DNA from: CAZSMC01 sp964607755
GTDB taxonomy: Bacteria; Zhuqueibacterota; Zhuqueibacteria; Residuimicrobiales; Krinioviventaceae
Length of the DNA stretch: 8,758 bases
Reading direction: 5' to 3'
NCBI GenBank assembly: GCA_964607755.1
Contig: CAZSMC010000117.1
Coordinates: 1-8,758 of the forward strand
Shown here: one piece after another, positions 1-5,498 of the stretch
Numbering within the stretch: position 1 is the first letter of the stretch
Layout of the letters: each line of letters starts with the position of its first letter
The notes under the pieces: model-generated
What the model saw: only the letters and a program-made list of their open reading frames with translations
The model's database searches: none
What the model was told of the DNA's origin: nothing
Program-made: the position numbers and the translations under genes

Positions 1-125
1 ACTAGTTCACGCAAAATGGACACCGTATTCATCCGCAGTGCGCGCCGGGAACTGCCAGGCTAAAAATTACCTGGTATGGTTATTGCATACACGTAGAAAA
101 ACTGACACATAAATCAGGATGATTT

Positions 126-542
126 ATGGCTCAAGGGCAATTATTACTTTTGACACTTTTAATTTTCATAGTTGGTATTGCAATCATTGTTGCCATTTCG
201 ACAATGGGCCAATCAATGTCGGCAGCAAATTTGGATTTGATTATAAACGATTCATTCTCAATGGCTGCCCGGGCTCAGGCTTTTTATAACAAACCGCAAT
301 CTATGAATGGTGGCGGTCAAAGTTTTAAGCACATTCGCTTGAGTGATATCGCATTTGGTGTATCTTCAGATGCAACTGTTTTTACCAATGATAACGGGCA
401 TTATACCATCAAGGAAAAAAGCGAAAAAAGTGTTACCATCTCAGCAGAAGGTCTTTCAGACAGCAATGGAAATGGAACGAAGAACAAAATAGAGCTATAT
501 GTGTGGTCTGATTCTTTGCATGTCGATATTATCAGCAGATAA
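126..542 (+). CDS. Small pilin-like single-pass membrane protein, function unknown
   Basis: This 138-residue protein has a very short N-terminus (MAQG), one long hydrophobic segment at about residues 5-26, and a soluble C-terminal domain. A G-Q junction just before the hydrophobic stretch and a helix running on into polar residues recall type IV pilins and pseudopilins, but the classical GFTLIE motif is absent. The segment AARAQAFYNKP followed by a Gly-rich GGGQSF resembles uncharacterised small proteins I recall from other FCB-group genomes, often with related AA.AQ.YY.KP and GGGG.SF motifs; that recollection is not checked. The start is ATG with AGGA at 116-119, six bases upstream. It stands alone on this strand and ends about 50 bases before the hairpin at 592-621. 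A surface fibre or envelope role is inference only. Confidence 0.72.
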   Translation: MAQGQLLLLTLLIFIVGIAIIVAISTMGQSMSAANLDLIINDSFSMAARAQAFYNKPQSMNGGGQSFKHIRLSDIAFGVSSDATVFTNDNGHYTIKEKSEKSVTISAEGLSDSNGNGTKNKIELYVWSDSLHVDIISR

Positions 543-591
543 AAAGTTAACATGACTACTGCTACGAGAATGTCAGAGAGGGGGAAAGAGT

Positions 592-621
592 AAAAGCGAG
601 GCCTTGTTTGACCTCGCTTTT
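592..621. terminator. Bidirectional hairpin terminator between convergent genes
   Basis: A perfect 10-bp stem, AAAAGCGAGG (592-601) and CCTCGCTTTT (612-621), encloses a 10-base loop. The A-rich left and T-rich right arms give a U-run on transcripts from either strand. It sits between the plus-strand gene ending at 542 and the minus-strand cluster ending at 638, as expected for a shared factor-independent terminator. Confidence 0.8.
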
Positions 622-637
622 TATGTTTAACCTGTAT

Positions 638-886
638 TTATTCGGGAATCCAGGAATTAATCAGTTCCGGATGATTATTCATCCACTCAGTGGCTATGAC
701 GGAAACATCTTCTTCAGATTGTTCGAACTGCAGCATGAGATCACCGAGTTGTGCATCTGTGAAAAACATGTTTTTCAGGAACTGCGCAAGCTCGGGTTTA
801 TCCGATTCAATGTTTTTTCGACCCATGATGTGAATATTACCTTTTTGCCACATCATTTTATTAACATCAATCATTGCCGTCATCAT
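638..886 (-). pseudogene. C-terminal remnant of an OpuAC/ProX-like (glycine betaine-type) substrate-binding protein
   Basis: From about position 835 down to the TAA at 638 the frame reads like the last 65 residues of an OpuAC-family ABC-transporter binding protein: a strand IHIMGRKN, then PELAQFLKN, FFTDAQLGDLM, and an ending ATEWMNNHPELINSW. The family pattern is x-GRK, PE-x-x-x-FL, F-x-T-D-x-x-L, EW-x-x-x-HPE-x-x-x-W. The other ~200 residues, including ligand-binding aromatics and the signal peptide, are missing. The open frame continues upstream only as overlap with the SSB-like gene, whose TGA is at 867-869. Possible ATGs lie at 886, 883, 874, 856 and 853, none with a good Shine-Dalgarno. 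No transporter permease or ATPase is nearby. It could be expressed as a short coupled product, but a decayed or deletion-fused remnant is more likely. Confidence 0.6.
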
Positions 887-1301
887 CAATACTGATTTTA
901 CTGTATTTGCCTTTTTCCAGATATTGGATCCACTGTGCGCTGATTTGTACCGGGAAATATTCTTCATCCGGATCAAAATTTGGCATGGATTGCAGTTCTC
1001 CGAGTATAATGACTGAACTGCCCTTTTTCAGATGCTTGTGGCACTGCACAGCCTGTTTAGCCCATACTACGATGCTAATGTAACACGGATTCCGCTCCAT
1101 ACCCTCAGCCGTTGGGTTATTGATTTCTGGTTTGGTCACGACAATAAAATTGGTTACCGGAACGCCTTTGCGGGTATGACGCAACGGCGGATCATGCAGC
1201 AAAGTACCTGCTATATATATGCGATTGATATCCGGATGCTGACATAGGGCTTCAATATCAGCATTTTTCTTTTTCGTTTTGCCTTTTTTCAAAAATATCA
1301 C
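867..1301 (-). CDS. SSB-like single-stranded DNA-binding OB-fold protein
   Basis: A 144-residue protein with an OB fold at about residues 25-129. The order of motifs is that of bacterial SSB: NRIYIAGTLLHDPPLRHT, then VPVTNFIVVT, YISIVVWAKQAVQC, LKKGSSVIILGELQ, and a final strand ending near WIQYLEKG. A basic N-terminal extension (residues 1-15, rich in Lys) precedes it. The start is GTG at 1301, with AGGA just upstream; its GTGA overlaps the Nudix stop, indicating translational coupling. The C-terminus is acidic (IDDDGND) but lacks the hydrophobic DDDIPF-type tip by which housekeeping SSBs recruit partners, so this may be an accessory paralogue or a truncated gene. It binds ssDNA by family expectation; a PriB-like role is an alternative. 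Confidence 0.82.
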   Translation of the reverse strand: MIFLKKGKTKKKNADIEALCQHPDINRIYIAGTLLHDPPLRHTRKGVPVTNFIVVTKPEINNPTAEGMERNPCYISIVVWAKQAVQCHKHLKKGSSVIILGELQSMPNFDPDEEYFPVQISAQWIQYLEKGKYSKISIDDDGND

Positions 1302-2095
1302 TCATTCCTTTCGTAAATATGATGTTTGCGTAGACACTGGTTGAGGTAAAGAGACAAACAACCATAAGCAGAGGGACTGAACTTGTCCGGCTGATATAGT
1401 GATTCCTGAACCGAGTCGATGGTGTTGGGTTGAGATTTAATGAGATAATATTCGTGCTTGTGAGATGCTGTTTGAGATTTGCGCAGAATATCATCTTTTG
1501 AGCAATCTGTTCGGCCGGTAAAAACCAGTTCCGGCTTAAAATCTGCTGTAGTTTCTATCATGCCGATGAGCGCAAGTTCAACCTCGTGCGGCGCAAGGCC
1601 AAGCTCTTCTTCGATTTCCTGTTCCATGGAATTGAATATGTCCGGCGCCGAATTGTCTGGCGGAACGTCAATGTGACCGCCAACGACATCGAACAGGTTG
1701 GGATATTCGCCAACCCGGGCACTTCGTTTTATAGTGAGCAAAAAATTTTCTCTGCTCACCACGATTGCACTGATGCCAAGTGCTCGTGAGAGTATGTCTT
1801 TTCCCCCTTGCCTGCATATTTCATCTGTAAAAGCATTGGAGTAGAGAAGCGTTTGATAATCCGTAGGCTGCAACTCAAGGTGAACCTGATTCTCGTAAAC
1901 TTTAAAGTTTTTTAACCGCGCCAATTTGCCGTTAAAAATATGCTCTTTTGAAAGGCGTGACCAATACGATTCGATGTTGTTTTGTAACCATTGGGGAAGA
2001 TGCAGCGGTGCAGAGCTCCACTTTAGGATGACATTTTCTCTGGAAAATTGCCGGTTGAACAAGGTACGGAAGACACGGCTGTTGCTCTGCTTCAA
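1298..2095 (-). CDS. NUDT22-like Nudix hydrolase (probable UDP-sugar or related nucleotide pyrophosphatase)
   Basis: I place the start at TTG 2095, giving 265 residues. That TTG overlaps the upstream stop as TTGA and has GAGGGGG (2103-2109) seven bases before it; an open frame extends upstream, but only inside the alkyltransferase gene. An N-terminal domain with LELQPTDYQTLLYSN (about residues 74-88) precedes a Nudix fold: AIVVSRENFLLTIKRS, VGEYP, VVGGHIDVP (about 137-145), an insertion, then QEIEEELGL (159-167). The Nudix box is atypical: Q replaces the usual R of REUxEE, and the first half is split by extra residues. Both traits, plus the C-terminal PSAYGCLSLY motif, match human NUDT22 and plant NUDX9 as I recall them. 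NUDT22 hydrolyses UDP-glucose/galactose to UMP and sugar-1-phosphate; that substrate here is inference. Cytosolic. Confidence 0.83.
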   Translation of the reverse strand: MKQSNSRVFRTLFNRQFSRENVILKWSSAPLHLPQWLQNNIESYWSRLSKEHIFNGKLARLKNFKVYENQVHLELQPTDYQTLLYSNAFTDEICRQGGKDILSRALGISAIVVSRENFLLTIKRSARVGEYPNLFDVVGGHIDVPPDNSAPDIFNSMEQEIEEELGLAPHEVELALIGMIETTADFKPELVFTGRTDCSKDDILRKSQTASHKHEYYLIKSQPNTIDSVQESLYQPDKFSPSAYGCLSLYLNQCLRKHHIYERNE

Positions 2096-2601
2096 ACGGG
2101 CACCCCCTCGAGTTGCAGCAGAGCTCGCTTGATGTCGAGTCCGCCGCCATATCCGCCAGGTGCTCCTCCTTTTGCCAGAACCCGGTGACAGGGAATGACA
2201 ACCGGAACCGGGTTGGCACCGCAAGCGCTGCCAACCGCCCGGACAGCCAGAGGGTGATCAATACTGTGGGCGATGTCGCTGTAGGTTTTGGTATCGCCAA
2301 AGGCAATGTTCTCTATGGCTTGCCATACACGACGCTGAAAAGGAGTGCCATGTAAAAAATCGACAGGCAGTTGAAAAGATGTGAGTGCGCCAGAGAAATA
2401 GTTATCCAGTTGTTCGTGCAGGTCATTTAAAACAGCGTTCGGTTTTTTGATGACCGGGCGTTTCAATTGATGGATGAAATCGTCAAGCGAACGGTGCCGG
2501 GCAAACGCAATATATGAAATTCCGTTATCCGTTGCTGCCAACCACAACTGCGTCAGAGTCCATTTGTATGTCGATATATAGATTGGTTCCATATTTAACA
2601 T
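2092..2601 (-). CDS. ogt: Methylated-DNA--protein-cysteine S-methyltransferase (O6-alkylguanine repair)
   Basis: A 169-residue suicide repair protein that moves the alkyl group from O6-alkylguanine (or O4-alkylthymine) to its own cysteine. The C-terminal catalytic domain is complete: TPFQRRVWQAI opens it, followed by GDTKTYSDIA, the helix-turn-helix RAVGSACGANPVPVVIPCHRVL with acceptor Cys 138 in the PCHR motif and the base-flipping Arg near residue 121, then GGYGGGLDIKRALLQLEG. The N-terminal domain (about 1-80) is the less conserved ribonuclease-H-like part. Length is typical of Ogt. No Shine-Dalgarno precedes ATG 2601, TTG 2604 or ATG 2592; the promoter at 2609-2637 would put the transcript start at or beside ATG 2601. 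First gene of the cluster; the next gene overlaps by four bases. Confidence 0.95.
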   Translation of the reverse strand: MLNMEPIYISTYKWTLTQLWLAATDNGISYIAFARHRSLDDFIHQLKRPVIKKPNAVLNDLHEQLDNYFSGALTSFQLPVDFLHGTPFQRRVWQAIENIAFGDTKTYSDIAHSIDHPLAVRAVGSACGANPVPVVIPCHRVLAKGGAPGGYGGGLDIKRALLQLEGVPV

Positions 2602-2608
2602 CAAAAGT

Positions 2609-2637
2609 ATTATAAAATTTGAAAATATTCAAGTGAA
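2609..2637 (-). promoter_or_regulatory. Sigma70-like promoter for the ogt-Nudix-SSB cluster, possibly leaderless
   Basis: On the minus strand a perfect TATAAT (2614-2609) lies 17 bases downstream of TTCACT (2637-2632), which matches four of six -35 bases. Seven bases separate TATAAT from ATG 2601, so transcription would begin at the start codon. The absence of any Shine-Dalgarno supports a leaderless message. It begins immediately after the terminator at 2649-2685. Confidence 0.6.
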
Positions 2638-2648
2638 TTTTGGAATAG

Positions 2649-2685
2649 AAAAAAAATAGGGCCTGACTCTTATGAGCCAGGCCCT
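2649..2685 (-). terminator. Strong factor-independent terminator after the secreted triple-repeat gene
   Basis: A 12-bp stem (2674-2685 with 2658-2669, one G-U wobble) closes a four-base loop ATAA and, read on the minus strand, is followed by one A and eight T (2656-2649). It lies 20 bases after the stop of the T9SS gene and insulates it from the ogt promoter. Confidence 0.92.
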
Positions 2686-2705
2686 GAAGATGAGGAGGGG
2701 TAGGA

Positions 2706-3656
2706 TTATTTCGTTAGTATCATGCGTTTTGTTACAACGTTGTTCCCTGACTCGATGCGATAAAAATACAGTCCGGAAGTCACTTTTTCGTTATTGTCAT
2801 CCAGGCCGTCCCACAAAATGTTGTGCGTGCCAGTTGTCTGTTGACCGTTGTACAACGTTCGAATAAGCTGGCCCTGGGTATTGAAGATTTTAACTGAAAC
2901 ATGACCCGCCTCCTCAAGAGTGTACCGGATGGTGGTAGACGGATTGAATGGGTTCGGGGCATTGCTGGCTTTTATCGCGGATTCACTTTTCATATAGGGT
3001 CGTGGTTTGTCATCGGACTGAATGCCCCATTCAGCAAGCTTTTCCTGCACTGCCTGGTGTATTTCCTGCCAGGTGGCACCCTGATTTTTCAACGTTTGCA
3101 CCAGCTCGTGAATCTCATCGCGTTGATCTGGTGTAAGATTCGCGCCAAAGCGACCTTGACCGCAACGTCCGAAACGTTCGGGCGGCTCGAATCCCCATTC
3201 TTTGAGTTGATCAATCACCGCCTGGTGGATTTCCTCCCGGGTGGCGTCTTGTTCTTTAAGCGATTCGACCAGTTCTTTGAGCTCTGCTTTCTGTTCGTCA
3301 GTAAGGTTTGTATTCATCCAGCCGCTAAACGGCCGGTTAGGTTTTTCCGGTCGTTCTGGCACTTCGATGCCCCATTCTTCGAACAGTTGTTGTACTGCCT
3401 GGTGAATCTCCTCGCGAGAGGCGCCTTCTTGCCGCATGGATGAAATTGTTTCGAGCAGAATGTCCCGTTGCTCTTCGGTCAATTCAACGCATATTGGACC
3501 ATGTCCCGGACCTTGCGGGCCATTCAACCGTCCCGGACCATTTCCGCGGTGTGCACCGCCGTGGCCCATTGACTGTGCCATAGTGAGTAATGGAGTGATG
3601 AATAGTGCTGTGGCAAAAATGATTGAAACAATGATTTTGAGATTCTTTGCATTCAT
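2706..3656 (-). CDS. Secreted protein with three LTxxQ-type helical repeats and a T9SS type A sorting domain
   Basis: A 316-residue exported protein. Residues 1-27 form a signal peptide (hydrophobic core IIVSIIFATALFITPLL, then TMAQ). A His/Gly/Pro-rich stretch (about 28-55) follows. Three helical repeats begin with LTEEQ (59), LTDEQ (118) and LTPDQ (174), each followed about 22 residues later by EEIHQAV or QEIHQAV, then a conserved EWG. LTxxQ is the signature of the Spy/CpxP periplasmic family. Residues 233-316 are a Por/T9SS C-terminal sorting domain: NPFNPSTTIRY, VSVKIFNTQGQLIRTL, LWDGLDDN, SGLYFYRI, terminal ILTK. The start is ATG 3656 with GGAGG (3663-3667) six bases upstream. An ECF-like promoter at 3715-3743 resembles that of the nearby sigma gene. 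Function unknown; a secreted chaperone or metal- or stress-binding protein is inference. Confidence 0.88.
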   Translation of the reverse strand: MNAKNLKIIVSIIFATALFITPLLTMAQSMGHGGAHRGNGPGRLNGPQGPGHGPICVELTEEQRDILLETISSMRQEGASREEIHQAVQQLFEEWGIEVPERPEKPNRPFSGWMNTNLTDEQKAELKELVESLKEQDATREEIHQAVIDQLKEWGFEPPERFGRCGQGRFGANLTPDQRDEIHELVQTLKNQGATWQEIHQAVQEKLAEWGIQSDDKPRPYMKSESAIKASNAPNPFNPSTTIRYTLEEAGHVSVKIFNTQGQLIRTLYNGQQTTGTHNILWDGLDDNNEKVTSGLYFYRIESGNNVVTKRMILTK

Positions 3657-3714
3657 GTTAAACCTCCAGTGGTTTTTGTTAGATTTTACTTTTTACTGCT
3701 TTTAATTTCACCAG

Positions 3715-3743
3715 TTTGACAACCCAAACCCGCGTCTCATTCC
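3715..3743 (-). promoter_or_regulatory. Putative ECF-sigma promoter of the secreted triple-LTxxQ gene
   Basis: On the minus strand GGAATG (3743-3738) is followed after 17 bases by GTCAAA (3720-3715), that is GGAAT-N18-GTC. This is the general form of ECF promoters (for example the SigR type GGAAT-N18-GTT) and closely matches the element before the sigma gene at 5439-5466. Transcription would start about 50 bases before ATG 3656. No sigma70-type pair was evident here. Confidence 0.5.
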
Positions 3744-3805
3744 AATTTATTTTTCGCAGGACAAATTCATAAATTTAGTAAAATCTGATCGCGATAGATA
3801 AGTTA

Positions 3806-3927
3806 GTGTTTACGTGCTATAGTGGCTGGCTCTTTTTTTTGCCACAAAAACACCAAAACACTAAATTCCACAAAATTGTTTTTTGTGTCTTTTGGTGTTT
3901 TAGAGCTTTAGTGGCTGTCTTTTTTTT
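3806..3927. repeat. AT-rich intergenic repeat with direct and inverted copies
   Basis: This part of the 350-base gene-free gap (3657-4009) holds two similar direct copies ending in AGTGGCT, a short GC step and eight T: 3806-3840 and 3895-3927. Between them lies the inverted form: GCCAC (3841-3845) and CACCAAAACAC (3851-3861), whose reverse complement recurs with one inserted base as GTGTCTTTTGGTG (3885-3897). It resembles CCACAAAGACAC-type dispersed repeats that I recall from several uncultured-bacterium genomes; copy number here cannot be judged. A 9-base direct repeat ACGTGCTAT occurs at 3812-3820 and 3954-3962. No coding capacity was seen. Confidence 0.6.
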
Positions 3928-3990
3928 CAAACAATAAAAAAATAAAGAAACAAACGTGCTATTTTTCCATCAAAAGCCTAACAAACAAGT

Positions 3991-4018
3991 CCGCATAATG
4001 TGGCAGACATTATTCCGG
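3991..4018 (-). terminator. Possible weak terminator or 3' hairpin of the sigma operon
   Basis: An imperfect hairpin, ATAATGT/ACATTAT extended across a bulge by CCG/CGG with a five-base loop, overlaps the stop codon of the 4010-4447 gene. The downstream minus-strand sequence is T-rich but has no clean T-run, so it may be an mRNA end-protecting hairpin rather than a true terminator. Confidence 0.3.
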
Positions 4019-4447
4019 CGGTGGATGCGGAGGACCGGGCCATTCTTTTCCTGTCGCTCCCTGATCGCGAGACCGGGGCGAAAAGCGGCCCGGCCCTCCG
4101 TGGTGACTGCGCCGTGCTTTTAACCGTCGAATTTGTTCTTCTGTTAAAACAGGTTCAAGTTCCAACTGTAATGAATCGAGCAGAGTTCGCGTTTCTTGCC
4201 GGAATTGCTGGTGAAGTTCCACGAGTTTTGGCCGGTATTTTTTAAAAATAGCGCGCAAAGTATCGGCCTGTTGCGGCGTTGGACGCAAAACTTCTTCCTG
4301 GAACCGGTTTAATACCCGCGGCGGCGAGACTGGTTGCATCTGCCGGAAGCATGTCAGCAGGTAAAACCGTGATCCTAAAATGCCAATGACAATACCTAAC
4401 ATAAGTGTAACTAATAATATGAGTACGGACTGTGCGCGTTTTTTCAT
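4010..4447 (-). CDS. Membrane-anchored periplasmic LTxxQ/CnrX-like protein, putative stress or metal sensor
   Basis: A 145-residue protein with an N-terminal transmembrane anchor (about 7-30) and a helical periplasmic domain: RFQEEVLRPTPQQADTLRAIF, a charged helix KYRPKLVELHQQFRQET, and LTEEQIRRLKARR at 101-113. The spacing of the TPQQ and LTEEQ motifs around long amphipathic helices is typical of the Spy/CpxP/ZraP/CnrX group, small periplasmic proteins that sense misfolding or metals and restrain stress signalling. The tail is Gly/Pro/His-rich (HH at 115-116, H141) and could bind metal, which is inference. ATG 4447 overlaps the upstream stop as ATGA, with GGAGG (4455-4459) seven bases before it, so it is coupled to the anti-sigma gene. 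By position and topology it resembles CnrX of the CnrYXH system. Confidence 0.72.
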   Translation of the reverse strand: MKKRAQSVLILLVTLMLGIVIGILGSRFYLLTCFRQMQPVSPPRVLNRFQEEVLRPTPQQADTLRAIFKKYRPKLVELHQQFRQETRTLLDSLQLELEPVLTEEQIRRLKARRSHHGGPGRFSPRSRDQGATGKEWPGPPHPPPE

Positions 4448-4869
4448 AAAACATCCTCCAGTGATGTCGTCTTGCCGGGATCCAGCATGTCATCCAATGT
4501 AGTTGTTACGCCAGGGGAAGATGAAGTGGTTGTTGCAGCCGGTGTAAAAAGGTTAACAGACAATAAAATAATTGCCGTTATCACACCGGCAATAGCAATG
4601 CGCCGAAAAGCATAAACCAGAGACGCGGCGAAATCATTTTGCCCCTGCTGATACAAATCCATAATTCTGTGTGTTACCCGTTCGGCAAAGAATGTCCGGA
4701 ATGACGGTTCAGGAGTATTGGCAAGTGTGTTACGGATGTACTCGAGTTTTGTTTGCTCATTCCTCAGATCAGCGTTTTGTGCCAACTCCTGGTTTAACAC
4801 CCTTTGTTGTCTCTTGTGGAGTGTGCCCTCAAAAGACCGATGTAACAATTTACGGTATTTAAATCTCAT
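4444..4869 (-). CDS. Putative membrane anti-sigma factor
   Basis: Read from ATG 4869 this is 141 residues: a charged cytoplasmic part (1-85, with FKYRKLLHRSFEG and LNQELAQNADLRNEQTKLEYIR), one transmembrane helix at about 90-108 (IAIAGVITAIILLSVNLF), and a short Thr/Ser/Asp-rich periplasmic tail ending SLEDVL. Location directly after an ECF sigma gene, the one-pass N-in topology and the Q-E-L-x-x-N-x-x-L-R segment typical of anti-sigma N-termini support the role. There is no HxxxCxxC zinc motif, so it is not a ZAS-type anti-sigma factor. A TTG at 4893 would add eight residues, but ATG 4869 has a better context (GGGGAAAG upstream) and overlaps the sigma stop by 11 bases. It is expected to hold the sigma factor at the inner membrane. 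Confidence 0.7.
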   Translation of the reverse strand: MRFKYRKLLHRSFEGTLHKRQQRVLNQELAQNADLRNEQTKLEYIRNTLANTPEPSFRTFFAERVTHRIMDLYQQGQNDFAASLVYAFRRIAIAGVITAIILLSVNLFTPAATTTSSSPGVTTTLDDMLDPGKTTSLEDVL

Positions 4870-5410
4870 AATCTTTCCCCAAATATGGTTCAAGAAGTTC
4901 TTTTAATTTTTCCAGTGCGCGAGACAGGCGCGACAAAACCGTGCCGTGCGCCAGTTTGAGAATATGTGCTGTTTCTTTTGTCGAATAGCCCTCTACCAAT
5001 CGCAAAACAATCACGGCCCGGTGTTTTGGCGATAACTGTTGAATAGCTCTTTGAACGATTTCTTTTTGATCCGGGTCATAATCGCGCGCGTCTTCGCCTG
5101 CAATTGAGCGGGCAGCTTCAAGTGGCATATCGCGTTGAAATTGGCGTTTGCGACGTTTCAGTTCATTAAGTGACAGATTGATAGCAATTCGCGTCAAAAA
5201 AGTCACCACGCTGGACTCGCCGCGAAAATCCGACAGGTTTTGATAAAAGCGGATAAACGTTTCCTGGCCAACATCTTCCGCTTCCGGGCATTGTCCCAGC
5301 ATACCGATGACTATAGCGGCAACGCGAGGTTCGTAGCGTTTAACTAATTCCTGAAATGCTCTGACGTCGCCGCCAATTACTGCATCAATAATCTCTTGAT
5401 CCGATTTGAT
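4859..5410 (-). CDS. ECF-family RNA polymerase sigma factor, apparently with an AUC start codon
   Basis: An RNA polymerase subunit that redirects transcription to stress promoters. Homology starts well upstream of the first ATG (5302): the in-frame stretch 5303-5410 encodes SDQEIIDAVIGGDVRAFQELVKRYE, the standard N-terminus and start of region 2. Counting from 5410 gives 183 residues, normal for the family. Region 2 (about 15-90) contains AEDVGQETFIRFYQNL, FRGESS and FLTRIAINLSLNELKRRKR; region 4 (about 115-177) contains QQLSPKHRAVIVLRLVEGYSTKETAHIL and the recognition helix HGTVLSRLSRALEKLKELL. No in-frame ATG, GTG or TTG exists between 5302 and the TAA at 5432-5434. ATC 5410 is preceded by AAAGG (5418-5422) at seven bases, so it is the likely start unless there is a base error. 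First gene of a three-gene operon. Confidence 0.92.
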   Translation of the reverse strand: MKSDQEIIDAVIGGDVRAFQELVKRYEPRVAAIVIGMLGQCPEAEDVGQETFIRFYQNLSDFRGESSVVTFLTRIAINLSLNELKRRKRQFQRDMPLEAARSIAGEDARDYDPDQKEIVQRAIQQLSPKHRAVIVLRLVEGYSTKETAHILKLAHGTVLSRLSRALEKLKELLEPYLGKDYEI

Positions 5411-5438
5411 AGAGTTGCCTTTGTTATTCGTTTATCTA

Positions 5439-5466
5439 TTTGACAATGAAAAATGAAAACTATTCC
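5439..5466 (-). promoter_or_regulatory. Putative autoregulated ECF promoter of the sigma operon
   Basis: On the minus strand GGAATA (5466-5461) is followed after 16 bases by GTCAAA (5444-5439). Transcription would start near 5432, leaving about ten bases before the AAAGG at 5418-5422 that serves the AUC start. The pair matches the element at 3715-3743. ECF sigma factors commonly drive their own operon from such GGAA...GTC promoters. Confidence 0.52.
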
Positions 5467-5498
5467 TAAAATAATCAAGTTTTAGATAATTTTTTTGA

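Noticed and set aside
1..63. Open frame ending in TAA at 61-63 that could be the tail of an upstream gene
   Set aside because: Only 20 codons are visible, no recognisable motif, and two other frames are also open nearly as long.
83..113. TTGCAT with CATAAA as a promoter for the pilin-like gene
   Set aside because: A 19-base spacer and weak matches in AT-rich sequence; not distinguishable from chance.
608..895. Plus-strand open frame of 95 codons
   Set aside because: Antisense to the OpuAC-like fragment; no family resemblance and its start lies in the terminator hairpin.
2901..3443. Plus-strand open frame of 180 codons
   Set aside because: Antisense shadow of the triple-repeat gene; its own repetitiveness is the mirror of the LTxxQ repeats, and it has no Shine-Dalgarno.
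3806..3927. Short repeats resembling a CRISPR array
   Set aside because: Only two imperfect direct copies plus an inverted one, low complexity, no regular spacers and no cas genes.
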